This document shows, in pieces, positions 11,400-22,504 of a DNA stretch of 64,000 nt. The stretch covers positions 434,001 to 498,000 of the forward strand of contig CM063106.1 in the NCBI GenBank assembly GCA_031841125.1, given 5' to 3'. Every line of letters starts with the position of its first letter. Positions within the stretch are counted from its first letter, which is position 1. Made by a program: the position numbers and the translations under genes. The DNA comes from Acanthococcus lagerstroemiae. Lineage: Eukaryota; Arthropoda; Insecta; Hemiptera; Eriococcidae. The notes beneath the pieces are model-generated. The model worked only from the letters and a program-made list of their open reading frames with translations, was not told where the DNA came from and searched no databases.

Positions 11400-11950
11400 C
11401 TAGTAAGTGTAGCACATGTCTAAGTTTTTTTAAAATAAATTCCATTGATACTACATCATAGTACCAATGTTCTGTAGTGTATTTGATCACTTCTCTCTTT
11501 CGTTTCTCATTCTCTGTTGCAGTGTCACACAATTTAACAGCATTTATCATCTACGTCAAATCCTTCGATCAAAATATAAAATTTGCCAAAAATATCTATA
11601 ATTTTCTTTTTAAAAATTTTCTTGGAAATGAATGCAAATCTATATATTCTGCGCTTATCTTCGTTCAACTTCCTAATGGTAATTGTATGTGTTCATATTA
11701 TGTGTATTGCATGTTAAATATTTCTTTTCTGCTTCCTAACAGCTCTAAATATGCAGATAATCTATTCATAATTTGAAACTTTTTTTAAAATTCAGTATTA
11801 TGATTACCTACTAAGCTAACTTAGTATTTATCCATTCTGGATTTTTTGGTTCTAATGAGTACTTACTGGGCGGATTTTCGGTGTCTTTGGCCCTAAAAAT
11901 AAAACCTTGAAACTTTGGGCTTGATTCTGTAGTATTAACTTATACCGCCA
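11400..11950. other. Spacer after the transposase stop
   Basis: An AATAAA lies at about 11434 and could be the polyadenylation signal of the transposase transcript. The 99-codon frame at 11477-11776 is AT-rich and has no recognised domain. Confidence 0.4.
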
Positions 11951-11954
11951 TGAT

Positions 11955-12170
11955 CATGGGCGTAGCTAGATAGAACTTTTTCCAGGAGGGGGTAAAAATT
12001 GTCAACAAGTTTGCCATTTTTCAAGGTTTTGGTATGTGTATCATATTCTTAAAAAATGTCTTCAGACACTCATTATTCATGTTTTGATTTTAAGTATTCA
12101 TAAATAATTCCATTTTTCTCAAACCCAGGGGGAGGCACTTGCCCCTTGCTCCACGCAGACTATGTCCATG
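11955..12170. mobile_element. hAT-type MITE, 216 bp, with imperfect 8 bp TSD
   Basis: The left end reads CATGGGCGTAGCTAG and the right end, read inward, CATGGACATAGTCTG. GCCATGAT (11947-11954) and GCCACGAT (12171-12178) flank it, matching in seven of eight positions. An 8 bp TSD suits the hAT superfamily. There is no coding capacity. It lies between the two genes of the CACTA-like element. Confidence 0.65.
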
Positions 12171-12589
12171 GCCACGATCCTATAAGGTTTAGAATGTTCA
12201 GGGTTTTGGCCAGTCACCTGTTGTTATCGTCCAAACATACACTCAAGCAGCAAAAAAACAAATAAGCTGAAGTATGAAGTAAAAAAGTTCTGGAGAAATG
12301 ATCCAATACACCTGTGAATTCTGTTTATCCCCGAGTCTACTTCAGTTCTGTTTGTTTGTTGGGTAGGCCATAAGTTAAAATACAGTTTGGTGAATCTGTA
12401 ATCCTACATGACCACAACGGAAACCACCAGAGGGATAATTGAAGCAGTGAAAATTTATAGTAATCCTAAAAATATTTAAATCCAGGTAATTCTCTCTCAA
12501 TAACTAATGGTGTAACAGGGTACGAAACTGGATTTCCTTTCTCTTAAATGTCTTCGAACTTCATTCTGAACATTTCAGTTTCTTGTTAC

Positions 12590-13027
12590 CTACAGATCTT
12601 GGAGGGTATAAACACTCTTCATGTTACGAAGAAATACTCTATCATCCACGTAGATGGTGTTTACAAAGTCTATCCACGTCATGAAAGTTGGGTGGTTTTC
12701 ATTTCTTATGCAATAATACGGTGGATATACGCCTGACGTGTTAATTGTCACCTTTGGCTGTGTATGGGAGTAGGGGGTGGCAGTGGGATTAAAAATTTTA
12801 CATAATCCTTTGATAGAGCTCTCCTTACTCCGCTTTTTAGCCTGTTCAAATTTCCTTTGACGTAGCATAATGAGCAAACAGCAGACATCGAAACCGAACA
12901 TTATTAAAAACTTGATAGTTTCAAAATTGAAAGGAGAGCCGACATTGGTGAATATTAGTGAAACCAACCCAAGTTTACATAATTTTACTTTTACATCAAA
13001 TGAAACTAAAATCTGCTCAACACTCAT
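12590..13027 (-). CDS. Hypothetical ORF, 145 codons, antisense between the two CACTA-like genes
   Basis: An ATG-started frame on the minus strand runs 145 codons just upstream of, and divergent from, the DUF4806-like gene. It has one hydrophobic stretch (about residues 40-55, FLIMFGFDVCCLLIML) and a basic patch after it (RQRKFEQAKKRSK). I recognise no family. A donor-like GTAGGT lies at its 3' end, so it could be an exon. Chance is quite possible. Confidence 0.25.
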   Translation of the reverse strand: MSVEQILVSFDVKVKLCKLGLVSLIFTNVGSPFNFETIKFLIMFGFDVCCLLIMLRQRKFEQAKKRSKESSIKGLCKIFNPTATPYSHTQPKVTINTSGVYPPYYCIRNENHPTFMTWIDFVNTIYVDDRVFLRNMKSVYTLQDL

Positions 13028-13119
13028 TGAAATTTAAAATTCTAAAAGTATAAGTGGCACCATACTACCTACTCTTACAAATTGGTAATTAATATTATGT
13101 ATCATCACATTGTCAGATC

Positions 13120-15866
13120 ATGGAGCTTGCCAAATTCGTGATCCTATTAGAACCAGGCTTGTCAAGTAGGCCTATGTGCATTGTGAACCGGAAGTGGATC
13201 AACCACTCTAACCAGACTTTTCGGTACCCCAGCAATATGAGCCGTGACGCCATCTATGATCGCGCTATTGATGACGTTGACCCTGAAGAATCTTGGGGAA
13301 CTTACCGATTTGAAGAAATTCTGTTCAGCGCTGGTGATAATTTGACCCCAAGTATCACTGATTGATTCATTGATATAATAGTGTATAATGTTGCTTATCA
13401 GTTTGTTAATTCGTTGCAGAGAAACTTGGCATTATTAAGAAAAAGCTTACCGATTTCGAAAATTCAAGTTTGGAATCAGATGAGGCGGCGTATACTAAGT
13501 AAAATAATCGTATTTTCGAAAGTATTTAGGGTAATGTGTAGTTTTTCTGTATTGAGATTTGTAATTACTAATTTTTTTACTTTCACAGACCTGTCACCAA
13601 GCGTCAACGGAAACCGTGTCATACAAATTCGTTACCATCCCCCGGAAAAAACTATCAGACAAAGTCATTACCACCCCCTGTGCCATACAAGAAGTTGCCA
13701 CCCCCTGTACCATCCAAGAAGTAAAGTAGATTTGAAATTATTTAATTCCTTGTAAAATAATAGTATGAGGGTTGGACGTGCTATGTGCGCAAATGGGTCT
13801 CAGAAACAGTTGTTCTTAGGTTCTATGAGCAGGCTAATTTTATGACTTGCATGCTAGTAATTATTCTTCATAACATTATTCTTGGACGCATACTCAATTA
13901 TTTAATAATGCTTACCATTGCTGATTGCAGTTCATATATGCCCGGTTCGCAAGCAAAAATTTCCGGCATTGATGTTGTTTTTAATTCAGAACATGGAAAT
14001 CTGTCCCATAAGTTAGTAGGCTACAAGTTGCATACTACTGATGCATTTTTGGGCGTTGGTTTCATTCTGCGTCGCGTATTTTCTCATAATTTTATTTTTC
14101 TATTGTAGAAACCTTACATATGAAGATATTGGACAGCTACATCAGTCAGCCCCTGACGAAAAGGATACCCCAAGTAATCTGACCTGTGATAACCTGGACG
14201 ACATAGATACACGAAGTAATGTGAACTGTGACAACTTGGAGGACTTACGTCAAGGAGAAGTGGAAATTTCAGAAATGCCGATCCAGAAGTAATTATTTCA
14301 CCCTTAGAACTGAATTAGATTTCTGCGATTTTGCCATGAGAGGCCTATGGATACTTTTATTTCTGCTAGATTCTGTGACCATAACATTACAATGTAATCT
14401 AATAAATTTAAACAGTCAGCCGAAATTTTCATGAAGGTTTTTGTGAGGATTCAGAATTCTCTTTTTCTTTTTGGTAGTAGTGCACCCAGTTTCTACATTA
14501 TACTCGTAAAAGCACGGCAAAATAATTCCCACTAAAATGGAAAAGATGTGAAGAACAGATAACTTTTTGATTAATTATGGATACCTATTACAAATAAAAA
14601 TGCCGACTCAAGCGTGCGCTACTATTATGAATTACAAGAAGTAGGTACTGTAGCAGACTATGTTCTTTTTACTCCATCCATGTCGGCTTACTCATACTGT
14701 ACGATAACTATTATGAAGATAAAAAATATTCTAATACATTCATATTTCTCATTCTTTATCAACTTTCATGTGCTGCAGGCTTCCTGAGAGGAATTTGAAG
14801 TCATTGGGTGTACGCAGAAATCTTTCATATGGATTCTCACCTTCGAAGTACTCCCGAATGTGCTTCAGAAGACCGAAGGTGGCAACTGAAATCGCCGAAG
14901 AAAATAAGATATTGAAGGCAATACGGAATGAGCATGGTATCTAATCTGTTCATGGCTTTTAATGACATGTCTTTTTTATTAACATATTTTGCAGAAGAAA
15001 TTATGATTGTAATCTCTGTCACACAGCCAGAACGAACAGAAACATAAACGCCTTAAATCAGAACATCACTCGTTTGAGACAAGAACTGATAAAACTAGGT
15101 CAAGGTACCGGTGAAGTGCCTGCAGCAAAGGATGAAGAATTCTATTCAATTTTCCCCATTTGTGACGTAGATCAGCTGAATAATCTGGAAGAAAGGATAA
15201 AGAGTGGCACAGCTGAGGAGAGGAAATTTGTAAATTGATTGGTTTAAAAAATACTTGCTTATTTTGTCCACTAAGCAGCGAAATGATTTCACCATTTTCT
15301 TCTGTTTCAGAATGCATTTTTAGGTTTAGTTGCTGACCAATTAGAACATCTGAAAAATTCGACTTCTGCCAAATTCAGGAAATTGTTGGGGGCCATTTTC
15401 CACAACAACATTACAGCGACCCATGGATGGAGCTGCACAGGGCCAGAAAAGACCCCTATGAAAGACCTGCTATGCGTAAAACTTATCTGTGGTATGTAAG
15501 AGTCTATTTCATTCATCTAAATATTACCGCAATATTTCGAGGGGAAGTTGAGAAGAGGTCCACATTATACAGTTTTCGTCTTCCAGAGAAATATAATTAA
15601 TGGTAGCTTACAGTACCTCTGTATTCCTCAGTGATACCTAACAGTAATAGTGGAGAATGCCAGTAAGTTCTTTATACATTAATAATCATTAATTTGTCTT
15701 TTTAGATTTCGCTGAAAAAAAATGGTTTTTATCTACTCCAAAAATGCCATGCACTCTGTTAAGGGAGTGGATAAAAACACAGAACCAGACACGGACACGC
15801 TATCCGCGAAAAAAAGATACTGAGTCATCAACACCAAACAACATAACTGATGCAGTACCTGAATAA
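13120..15866 (+). CDS. DUF4806-like protein, nine exons, 462 aa, carried by the CACTA-like element
   Basis: Proposed exons are 13120-13333, 13420-13498, 13589-13720, 13931-14011, 14109-14288, 14779-14936, 15027-15229, 15311-15491 and 15706-15866. All junctions are GT-AG, phases agree, and the sum of 1389 bases ends in a single TAA. The first 75 residues form a small N-terminal module ending WGTYRFEEILFSA. Then come a short acidic helix, a proline-rich basic linker (LPPPVPYKKLPPPVPSKK), an acidic segment, a coiled coil near EEDNK-like residues (EIAEENKILKAIRNEH) and, in exons 7-8, a C-terminal domain (IFPICDVDQLNNLEERI, then KFRKLLGAIFHNNI) resembling DUF4806. Proteins of this layout are frequent in invertebrate genomes and often linked to transposons; their role is unknown. 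The intact frame suggests it is used, perhaps as a DNA-binding partner of the transposase. Confidence 0.7.
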
Positions 15867-15944
15867 TATTTAAAATGTTTAAATTTTGAGAAACTGTCGT
15901 CGAGTGTAATCCTCCCCTCCCTGGAAAATTACTGCCCTCACACT

Positions 15945-16015
15945 TGTCTACCCCCTCTCTCTCTCTCTCTTTCTCTCTCTTTCTCAGTCTGCCTCACTCT
16001 CTCTTTCTTTCTTCC
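15945..16015. repeat. CT-rich simple repeat
   Basis: An almost pure run of CT dinucleotides (TCTCTCTCTCTCTTTCTC) lies just after the DUF4806-like gene and starts the pyrimidine-rich right arm of the element. Confidence 0.85.
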
Positions 16016-16019
16016 TTTC

Positions 16020-17025
16020 GTTGCCTTTACTCTCGTAGTCGCTATCCAACCCATTCTACTGTCTCGACTAAAGGAAGGGAAAACCACGCAATTGCCTGAT
16101 ATCTGATACTACCTTCTCAACCTAGCCTCCCATAACCCGCACCATCGCCTTCCTAAGCATCTCGCTATAAGCCTATGCTAAAAGCCTCGATTGAAACTTA
16201 GCTCTCATGAAGAAGTGTTGATTTTCGGCTGAACAATTTCTAGTTAACCAAAAAAATGGTTAACCATCTTCAAATTTCTGTAAACTATGTCACATACAAA
16301 AACCACTGAGCAAAGGAATCAGCAGACAATTTAGATACGTACACATACAAAAATCCAGGGCGTACAGTGGAGTTCCTCTACTACGGGTGGATATGTCTCT
16401 GGACAAACTATGATTTTCCTGTAAGTTTTTTTTTATGCGGTTCAGAAAATTTTGTTACCCCTTTTTGCGAATTTGAAATGTACAACTGACTTGAATATTC
16501 CAAATGCGAATTTCCGGCCTTCTTATTCCCTGGTAGGAGGGTTACATTTCTTGAGTCACTAATCCATGAAAAATTTCGAATTTATCACACTGGGAGTGGG
16601 CAACAGCTGTTGTAAGTGAAGCAGTAGAGACTCAAGTGAAATGGAGCATTTGAGGTTCGTAATTTCAAATATCACGTTACTTTTTCGATGTGAAAATGCG
16701 GAATATCGGTATGCCACCTGGCCGTTTCGCGTCTCACCGGTCCACCATGTTCTTCAGTTTTTCTGTCAGGGCTGTTCGTTTTTCAACTGAAGTTTTCTGA
16801 TAGCTGCTTCATTTTGCCAATAACTGCCGGCTTACTATTACGTAAGAGCTTACTTTTCTCGACCTGACATTTTAGTGCAGACTATGCACATTAGATGTAT
16901 TAGAAGTCTCCTGCTGTTGGGCGGTGGTACAGGGATACTTGAGGGATCAGAAAACGCCACTACTCCCGGTATTTACGAACAGGAATCTAAAATAACGAAG
17001 ACATAATTGCCATCTGGAGCTTTCT
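16020..17025. other. CACTA-like element spacer, nothing recognised
   Basis: No long frame, no inverted repeat and no known motif is visible in either strand. Base composition is ordinary for the window. Confidence 0.4.
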
Positions 17026-17029
17026 TGTC

Positions 17030-18125
17030 ACCTTGAGATCTTTTCTCAAGAGCCATCTTCTCCATTATGGACCTCCTCTCTTATACCCTGTCACTTCCCC
17101 AGCCCATATGCTCTCCTCCAACATGAAACTTTCACCATCATGGGCCTCCACTACCAATTTGAGCCCCCCTCACCTCCAGCCGCTCCTCCATTATAAGCTC
17201 ACTTACTTCACAGGTCTTCTCCTCCATTCTGTACCTCCTACCCTACTTCTAACAACCCCATTCCTCAATAGTATAGTACTCTTTTCCCTCAGTAGCCCCA
17301 ATCCATAGTCTCCCCCAACATGACCCCGTACCAGTACCCGAACACGGCCCTCTCCCCCACTATGAACCCTTCTCTCTAAGTAAGGTACAGAACCGATTGA
17401 GATCAGGCTTAGAACACCATCTCAGCTTGTTCCCTCGCTCAGCCTTCCTTATCTACCACGTCATGAGCCCACTTCTCCATCACAGACCACCTCCCAAACC
17501 CATGTCCCCAGACACCGCCTTCCTATCACGAGTCGTTTCCAGTAACTACCGCGATCCTTTCCTCAAGAGTCTCTATCATCACCTCGAGCCCATTCGCCCA
17601 TCTTGAGCGCCTCTTTATGAGCCTCTGCTGCATCACGTACCCACCACCATCTCCCATCTCGAGCAACCTCCATGATGTTCTTCTCTACTCAAACCCAAGC
17701 CCCCCCCCTCCATTGCCGGCTTCTTACCTGATTTGAACATCCTCCTCCATCTCGAGCATCTCTTTTACCACAAGACCTATCTCGCGAGACAACTCCTCTA
17801 CCCCCGGACTTTCTCCACCGTTACCTGTCCCCTTACTCGACATGAATCCACTTTCCTTCGCCATCCCTTTAGTGAACATCCACCAACAGCTTTGTCTACA
17901 CCAGTTGGAAAAGCCTTCTCCTCCTCCAATTCTCCGCACCATCAGGAGCTTCCTTCCACCACAGTGGCCAGATTTTACATATCAAGGTTCGTGACAGTTT
18001 CCTTTCCCACCCTCCTCCCCTCTTCGACCACTGCAACCACCCCCTATACTGCTACTAGTCCTCTTCCACATCGTGAGCCTCCTTCCTACTTCTCCCACCA
18101 ACACCTCAAGGAGGACAAGTTCTAG
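17030..18125. repeat. Pyrimidine-rich degenerate repeat (right arm of the CACTA-like element)
   Basis: The plus strand is C+T-rich and built from degenerate copies of a block close to CTTCTCCATYATGAGCCTCC at roughly 30-40 base spacing. Frames of 60-130 codons are open in both strands (for example 17733-18125), but their proline, serine and leucine composition follows from the repeat. I regard them as non-coding. Confidence 0.6.
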
Positions 18126-18339
18126 ATTTGAAGCCCCAGGAAGATTTTTCAGGGAAGTGGAGGCGGAATTTTGATTTTTAATATACAAAAAAAATGTACT
18201 TATGTTGAATTTTATACCAATATATTTTGTAAATTTTCTTGAATTTTGCATTATATTAATTTATATGACATCTGGCTACGTGTAGGATTACAGTTGACAA
18301 CAATAATGGGTCCAATTCTCAAGGGGGGGGGGCTACCAT

Positions 18340-18722
18340 TATTTGGTAGTAGACAGTAGTGGTGCTGAGTATCCCTACTGGTAGTGAAGTGGGTAGTGCA
18401 CTACCATTCTGTGGTAGGAAATGTGGAAGTGTTACTACCGGGATTTCTACCTCATGGCAGTAAAGTGGGTAGTGCACTACCATACTGTGGCAGAAAATGC
18501 GGTAGTGTTACTACCGGTATTCCTACCTGATGGTAGTGAAAACAGTAGTGCCCTACCACTATTGGTAGGACTGTCGGTAGTGCATTGGGCGTGCGCTACT
18601 GGTATCTTTCCTGGAAGGAACTGCGGTAGTCAACAGTCTCACACCTGGTAGGATTGCCACTTTCCTACCGAACATTCAACCAGTAGTTTTCCTGCTGTTT
18701 TTAAAAAAGATATGGTAGCAAA
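18340..18722. repeat. Right subterminal GGTAG/CTACC repeat array
   Basis: About twenty GGTAG or CTACC pentamers occur in both orientations. Several longer copies of GTAGTGAAGTGGGTAGTGCA and CTACCATNCTGTGG recur at about 60-70 base spacing. It is denser than the left array. Confidence 0.75.
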
Positions 18723-18734
18723 TTGCCGGCTGGG
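18723..18734 (-). repeat. Right terminal inverted repeat of the CACTA-like element
   Basis: TTGCCGGCTGGG is the exact reverse complement of 3824-3835. The Copia-1 integrase frame resumes directly after it and the AA duplication. Confidence 0.85.
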
Positions 18735-18736
18735 AA

Positions 18737-19495
18737 GAGTAAGAGCACTCTTGTTTAACTCAGGCTTTCCTTCATCTTACTGGGGTTTAGCAGCCCAGTG
18801 TGCAGCTTATCTCTATAATCGAACTCCACATGCCACCCTTGGTTTTATTACTCCTTATGAGAAAGTTCACTCTTCACCTCCTGATGTCTCGAGTATCCGT
18901 ATTTTCGGTTCACGTACAGCAGTTCACAATCCTCTCATTCCTAAAGGAAACAAGACTCAAGCCAGAGCTAATGTACACTATCTTGTGGGCTACACACCCA
19001 CCGGATACTTGACGATCGATCCAATAACGAAGAAAACGCATGCAGTTTGCTCAGTTAAAATAGACGAAACTATTCAATACAAGCATGATTATCCTAAGAG
19101 AAATGAAGACGAACTAACAATACAACCGATTAACAGAAATAGTATATTAAACGAAACTCCTGCCGATCAAACTATACCACTCGACACAGACAATTCCAGT
19201 AACAACACGTTGAACGAAACTCCCGCAGATCACAGTACATTGTTAGATACAAACAGTTCTGATAACACTAATTTACACGAAAATCCGACATCTTCCTCAA
19301 ACTTGAATGAAACCGATACCTACCTTGGTAACACAAACAGATGCAAACGATTCCGACTCCGATTACGAGTTATATGAAACTGAAATTGAAGAAGAAATAA
19401 ATTTAGATATCGACTGGGAAACTGACACTGCACCAATCTCGATACAAAAATGCTCACTCTCCTCGATTTATGATCCAGAGCTCAAATTTGATTCC
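18737..19495 (+). pseudogene. Copia-1 integrase C-terminal part and linker
   Basis: The frame resumes with RALLFNSGFPSSYWG, YLYNRTPHATLG and TPYEKVHSSPPDVSSIRIFG, the usual copia sequence downstream of the integrase core. A low-complexity linker follows with imperfect copies of LNETPADQT or LNETPADHS. A frameshift near 19330 moves the reading to the frame of 19307-19495 (acidic DSDSDYELYETEIEEE). It ends where the gypsy LTR begins. Confidence 0.8.
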
Positions 19496-19666
19496 TGTAG
19501 CACGCTTTTATGTGACCGACAACATTAAATTACGACTTTAAATCAATGCTCAACTCCTTTGATACAATGACATTGCGACACCATGTACGTAACTCAAAAC
19601 ATGTGTTGAAGAGCCGCGAGAAAAGATAAACAAATAGGCAGGGCTGCCAACTAACTGAATACGACA
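19496..19666 (-). repeat. Gypsy 3' LTR
   Basis: It is 171 bp with TGT...ACA termini and is preceded, in minus-strand sense, by the polypurine tract GGGAGGAGT at about 19667-19675. It matches the 5' LTR except for about five substitutions. Confidence 0.9.
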
Positions 19667-19717
19667 ACTCCTCCCTTGAAATAATAATAAGCTTATAATT
19701 AGGAAAACAAACTAAAG

Positions 19718-20158
19718 CTACATGTCCATACGGACAACTGGTTTGACCACACGACCACTCCGTGTGACTTGAGCAAATGACGGGCTGGACGCAGGTGCCG
19801 GACTACTAAGCTGGACTGCCGAAGGGGCTACGACTGCTGGCGAGCTTGGTGCAGCCGCGGGTGGCGCACACAAGCTGAGACTAGGGCTAGGGGGACTGCT
19901 TAGCTGTTCTAACTGCGCCGACTCTGATGTAACCGGTGGTGCAGCCAAAGACGGCGCACACACCAAATTGTCCAAGGATAACCGCTCTCCAGACTGCGGG
20001 AGTAGTTTAACTGCTGCTGAGCTGCGGCGCAGACGCTGAGATCCACGAGCCACGATCACCTCACCTGGTGACGTCTCAACTACCACGTAAGGCTCTGGAT
20101 CATATGCTGGCGACAATTTATTAAGACGTGGCGCTGGTAATAAAACTGAATCGCCCAC
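19718..20158 (-). pseudogene. Gypsy integrase C-terminal tail
   Basis: The open frame (146 codons) begins MGDSVLLPAPRLNKLSP, which fits the basic barrel-like region after a gypsy integrase core (GDxVLL followed by KLxP). A serine-, alanine- and proline-rich tail runs to a stop near the 3' LTR. It probably belongs to the same polyprotein as the core at 20288-20815, now separated by frame breaks. Confidence 0.65.
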
Positions 20159-20287
20159 TGCAATAACTCTGGGAACGGCTCTTCGACGTTTATCAGCGTA
20201 CGCCTTACTCTTCTCCTTTTTTTCAGCTACAGTGTCTCTAATATCGTCAAAGAATTGCGATTGAGACGTGATTGACGGCAGCTTATC

Positions 20288-20815
20288 TCAAATTCTCCTG
20301 TTGAACATAAGCTCAGCCGGCGCTCTGTTCGTTGTTGAATGCGGGGTGGCGTGATACAGCAATAAGTAGCGCGAAAGCTCCGACTCCAAATCACGACCTT
20401 CTAAATTTCCAATCTGCAGTCTTTTAAGAATCGAACTGTTTTGACGCTCGACCTCGCCATTCACTTGTGGCCAGAGCGGCGGGGAAGTGATGTGGTCAAC
20501 GTCAAATTCTCTCAAAAAATGTTTGAACTCAGCAGATTGAAACGGCTTCGCATTGTCGGATTTGAGTCGGCAGGGGCACCCAAAACGACAAAAGATTTTC
20601 AGCAGATTTTAAATTGTTATTGCTGACGACGTTGAGTTTGTAAAGGCACACTTAACAAACCGGCTGAAATAATCAACCACCACCAAAATGAATCTTCCAT
20701 CTGGCAAAGGGCCAAGGTAGTCGATAGCGACGAATTCCCAAGGTGCTGCGGGCAACAACGAGCTTTTGATGGGCTCTGGGGGTTGAACTTTGATACTGCG
20801 ATGCAACTGTGACAA
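20288..20815 (-). pseudogene. Gypsy integrase catalytic core, frame-broken
   Basis: In minus-strand order there is PWEFVAIDYLGPLPDG with the first catalytic aspartate and VVVDYFSRF, then after a frame change HITSPPLWPQVNGEVERQNS with the catalytic glutamate region. The zinc-binding H...H...C..C block precedes it at the end of the 22152-20617 frame (HEGHPGIESMKKRL, then CHSC). At least two frame breaks prevent one continuous enzyme. Confidence 0.75.
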
Positions 20816-22422
20816 GTTCGCACAAATTTCTTCGCTTCCTTATCAACCGTTGGCCACCACACTTTTGAAAGTAACCGCTTTTTCATAGATTCAATTCCAG
20901 GATGACCCTCATGCGCTAACGTCAAGACTGTTTGGCGCAACGAAGCTGGTGGGATCAGCCGGTCGCCACGTGAAACCAAATCACCGACTAGAGCTAGCTC
21001 AAATTTTACACGGGCAAAATCCGCAGACAACGGCTTTCCAAGCAAGATCGCCTCTCTAACCAACGACAGTTCACTATCTTCGGACGACTCAGCTTCAAAA
21101 ACTGATAACGGTATAGCATTTGGAACTGACAGTTTCGCTATCTGATACACTGTAGACTTCACTGATTCAGCATATGACCGGCGACTTGGCTTGTCACAAC
21201 CTAGGCGCGAAAAAGAATCTGCTATATTCTTAGGACCTTGAATATATCTAATATCGTAGTCAAAATTCATCAAACGCAACACCCAGCGTTCAATACGGGC
21301 GTTCGGTTTCGATTTCGGCCCGAACAAGATTTCCAACAGCTTGTGGTCTGTGAAAAGCTTAAACTTTCTTCCCAGCGTGTACATTCTGAATTTTTCACAG
21401 GCCCACACCAAACCCAGGGCCTCCCTCTCTATTTGAGAATAGTTTTGCTCTGCTAGCGAAAGACTTCTACTCGCAAATGCCAAAATATCCGGCAGAGATT
21501 TACCTGGTCTCACTTGCAAAAGCACTGCGCCTAGACCAACTGGACTCGCATCCGTATACACTTGGATTTTCGCTGAGGCATCCAGAATTCCAAGTTTAAC
21601 ACCGACGATAGCTTCCTTCAGTTTATTGAACGCTTCATCCTGAACCGATGACCATCTGAAGACTTTATCTTTTTTAACCAAACGCCTCAAAGGCTCTGTA
21701 AGAGACAAGAAATCTGGTATAAATTTCGAGACAAAATTTACTAAACCGAGAAAACTTTGAAGGTCTTTTTTGTTTTCTGGTGGTTTAAAATTCTTAATTG
21801 CTTCAGAGTTAGCCTCATTCGGTTTGATGCAATTTTTTGACACCTTATAGCTGAGGAAATTTATCTCCACCACACCAAAGGTTGATTTTTCGAGGTTGAT
21901 GGACAGGCCTCGCTCACGGAGGCGATTCAAAACCCCATTAACATGTTTCTCATGTTCACCTTCCGATCTACTGAATACAATGATGTCATCAAAAAACACT
22001 TTTGCATTAGGTAAACCAACGAGAACCTCAGTCATCAACCTTTGGAAAACCTCAGGAGCACTTCTGATTCCGCAATATAACCTTTGAAAACGAAAAATGC
22101 CGTCTGGCGTAACAAATGTTGTTATCTTACGCAAATTAGGTGCCAGTTCCACCTAATGGTATGCATTTTTCAAATCGATTCGACTAAAAATCTCGCAATC
22201 AGTCATCTCGGTGATGAGCTCCTCGAACGTCGGAATTGGGAATTTTTCACGTTTCACTGTTTTATTCGCCTGGCGCATATCGATGCACAAGCGCAATTCG
22301 CCGTTCTTTTTAATAACCGGCACAATCGGCGACACCCAATCCGTAGGTTTGTCTCGGACCCGTTCAATAATACCTTCAGAACATAGCTCGTTAGTATGCT
22401 CCAGAATCTTTTTACGCAACAC
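20617..22422 (-). pseudogene. Gypsy reverse transcriptase, RNase H and integrase zinc finger
   Basis: The reverse transcriptase starts in the 22422-22153 frame (CSEGIIERVRDKPTDWVSPI, RLCIDMRQANK, FSRIDLKNAYH). A TAG stop separates it from the long 511-codon frame to 20617. That frame holds FFDDIIVFS (the catalytic FxDD, usually YxDD), then RNase H (VYTDASPVGLGAVL, FTDHKLL) and the HHCC zinc finger. The TAG at 22150-22152 falls where related elements usually have glutamine (AYHQVEL), so it looks like a CAG to TAG change. Confidence 0.85.
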
Positions 22423-22504
22423 AAAAGGTACGCGTCTGCACGGTTGAGCGCTTGAGCCACCGGCTTAACAGACTCGTCGATAGGTACTGACACTTCAACG
22501 CCAA

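Larger units (their letters stand above)
3824..18734. mobile_element. EnSpm/CACTA-like DNA transposon, 14.9 kb, apparently complete
   Basis: Terminal inverted repeats CCCAGCCGGCAA face each other at 3824 and 18734. They are flanked by AA on both sides (3822-3823 and 18735-18736), which I read as a 2 bp TSD; deleting the element and one AA restores the interrupted Copia-1 frame exactly. Inside are GGTAG/CTACC-rich subterminal arrays at both ends, a spliced transposase gene (8245-11397), a spliced DUF4806-like gene (13120-15866), a small coiled-coil ORF (7495-7749), a purine-rich left arm and a pyrimidine-rich right arm, and two MITEs. Subterminal arrays and a 2-3 bp TSD are known features of CACTA elements. 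The ends are not CACTA, so the subgroup is uncertain. Confidence 0.85.

Noticed and set aside
17033..18251. Several frames up to 130 codons on both strands
   Set aside because: They lie in the pyrimidine-rich degenerate repeat; their proline/serine/leucine content is set by the repeat.
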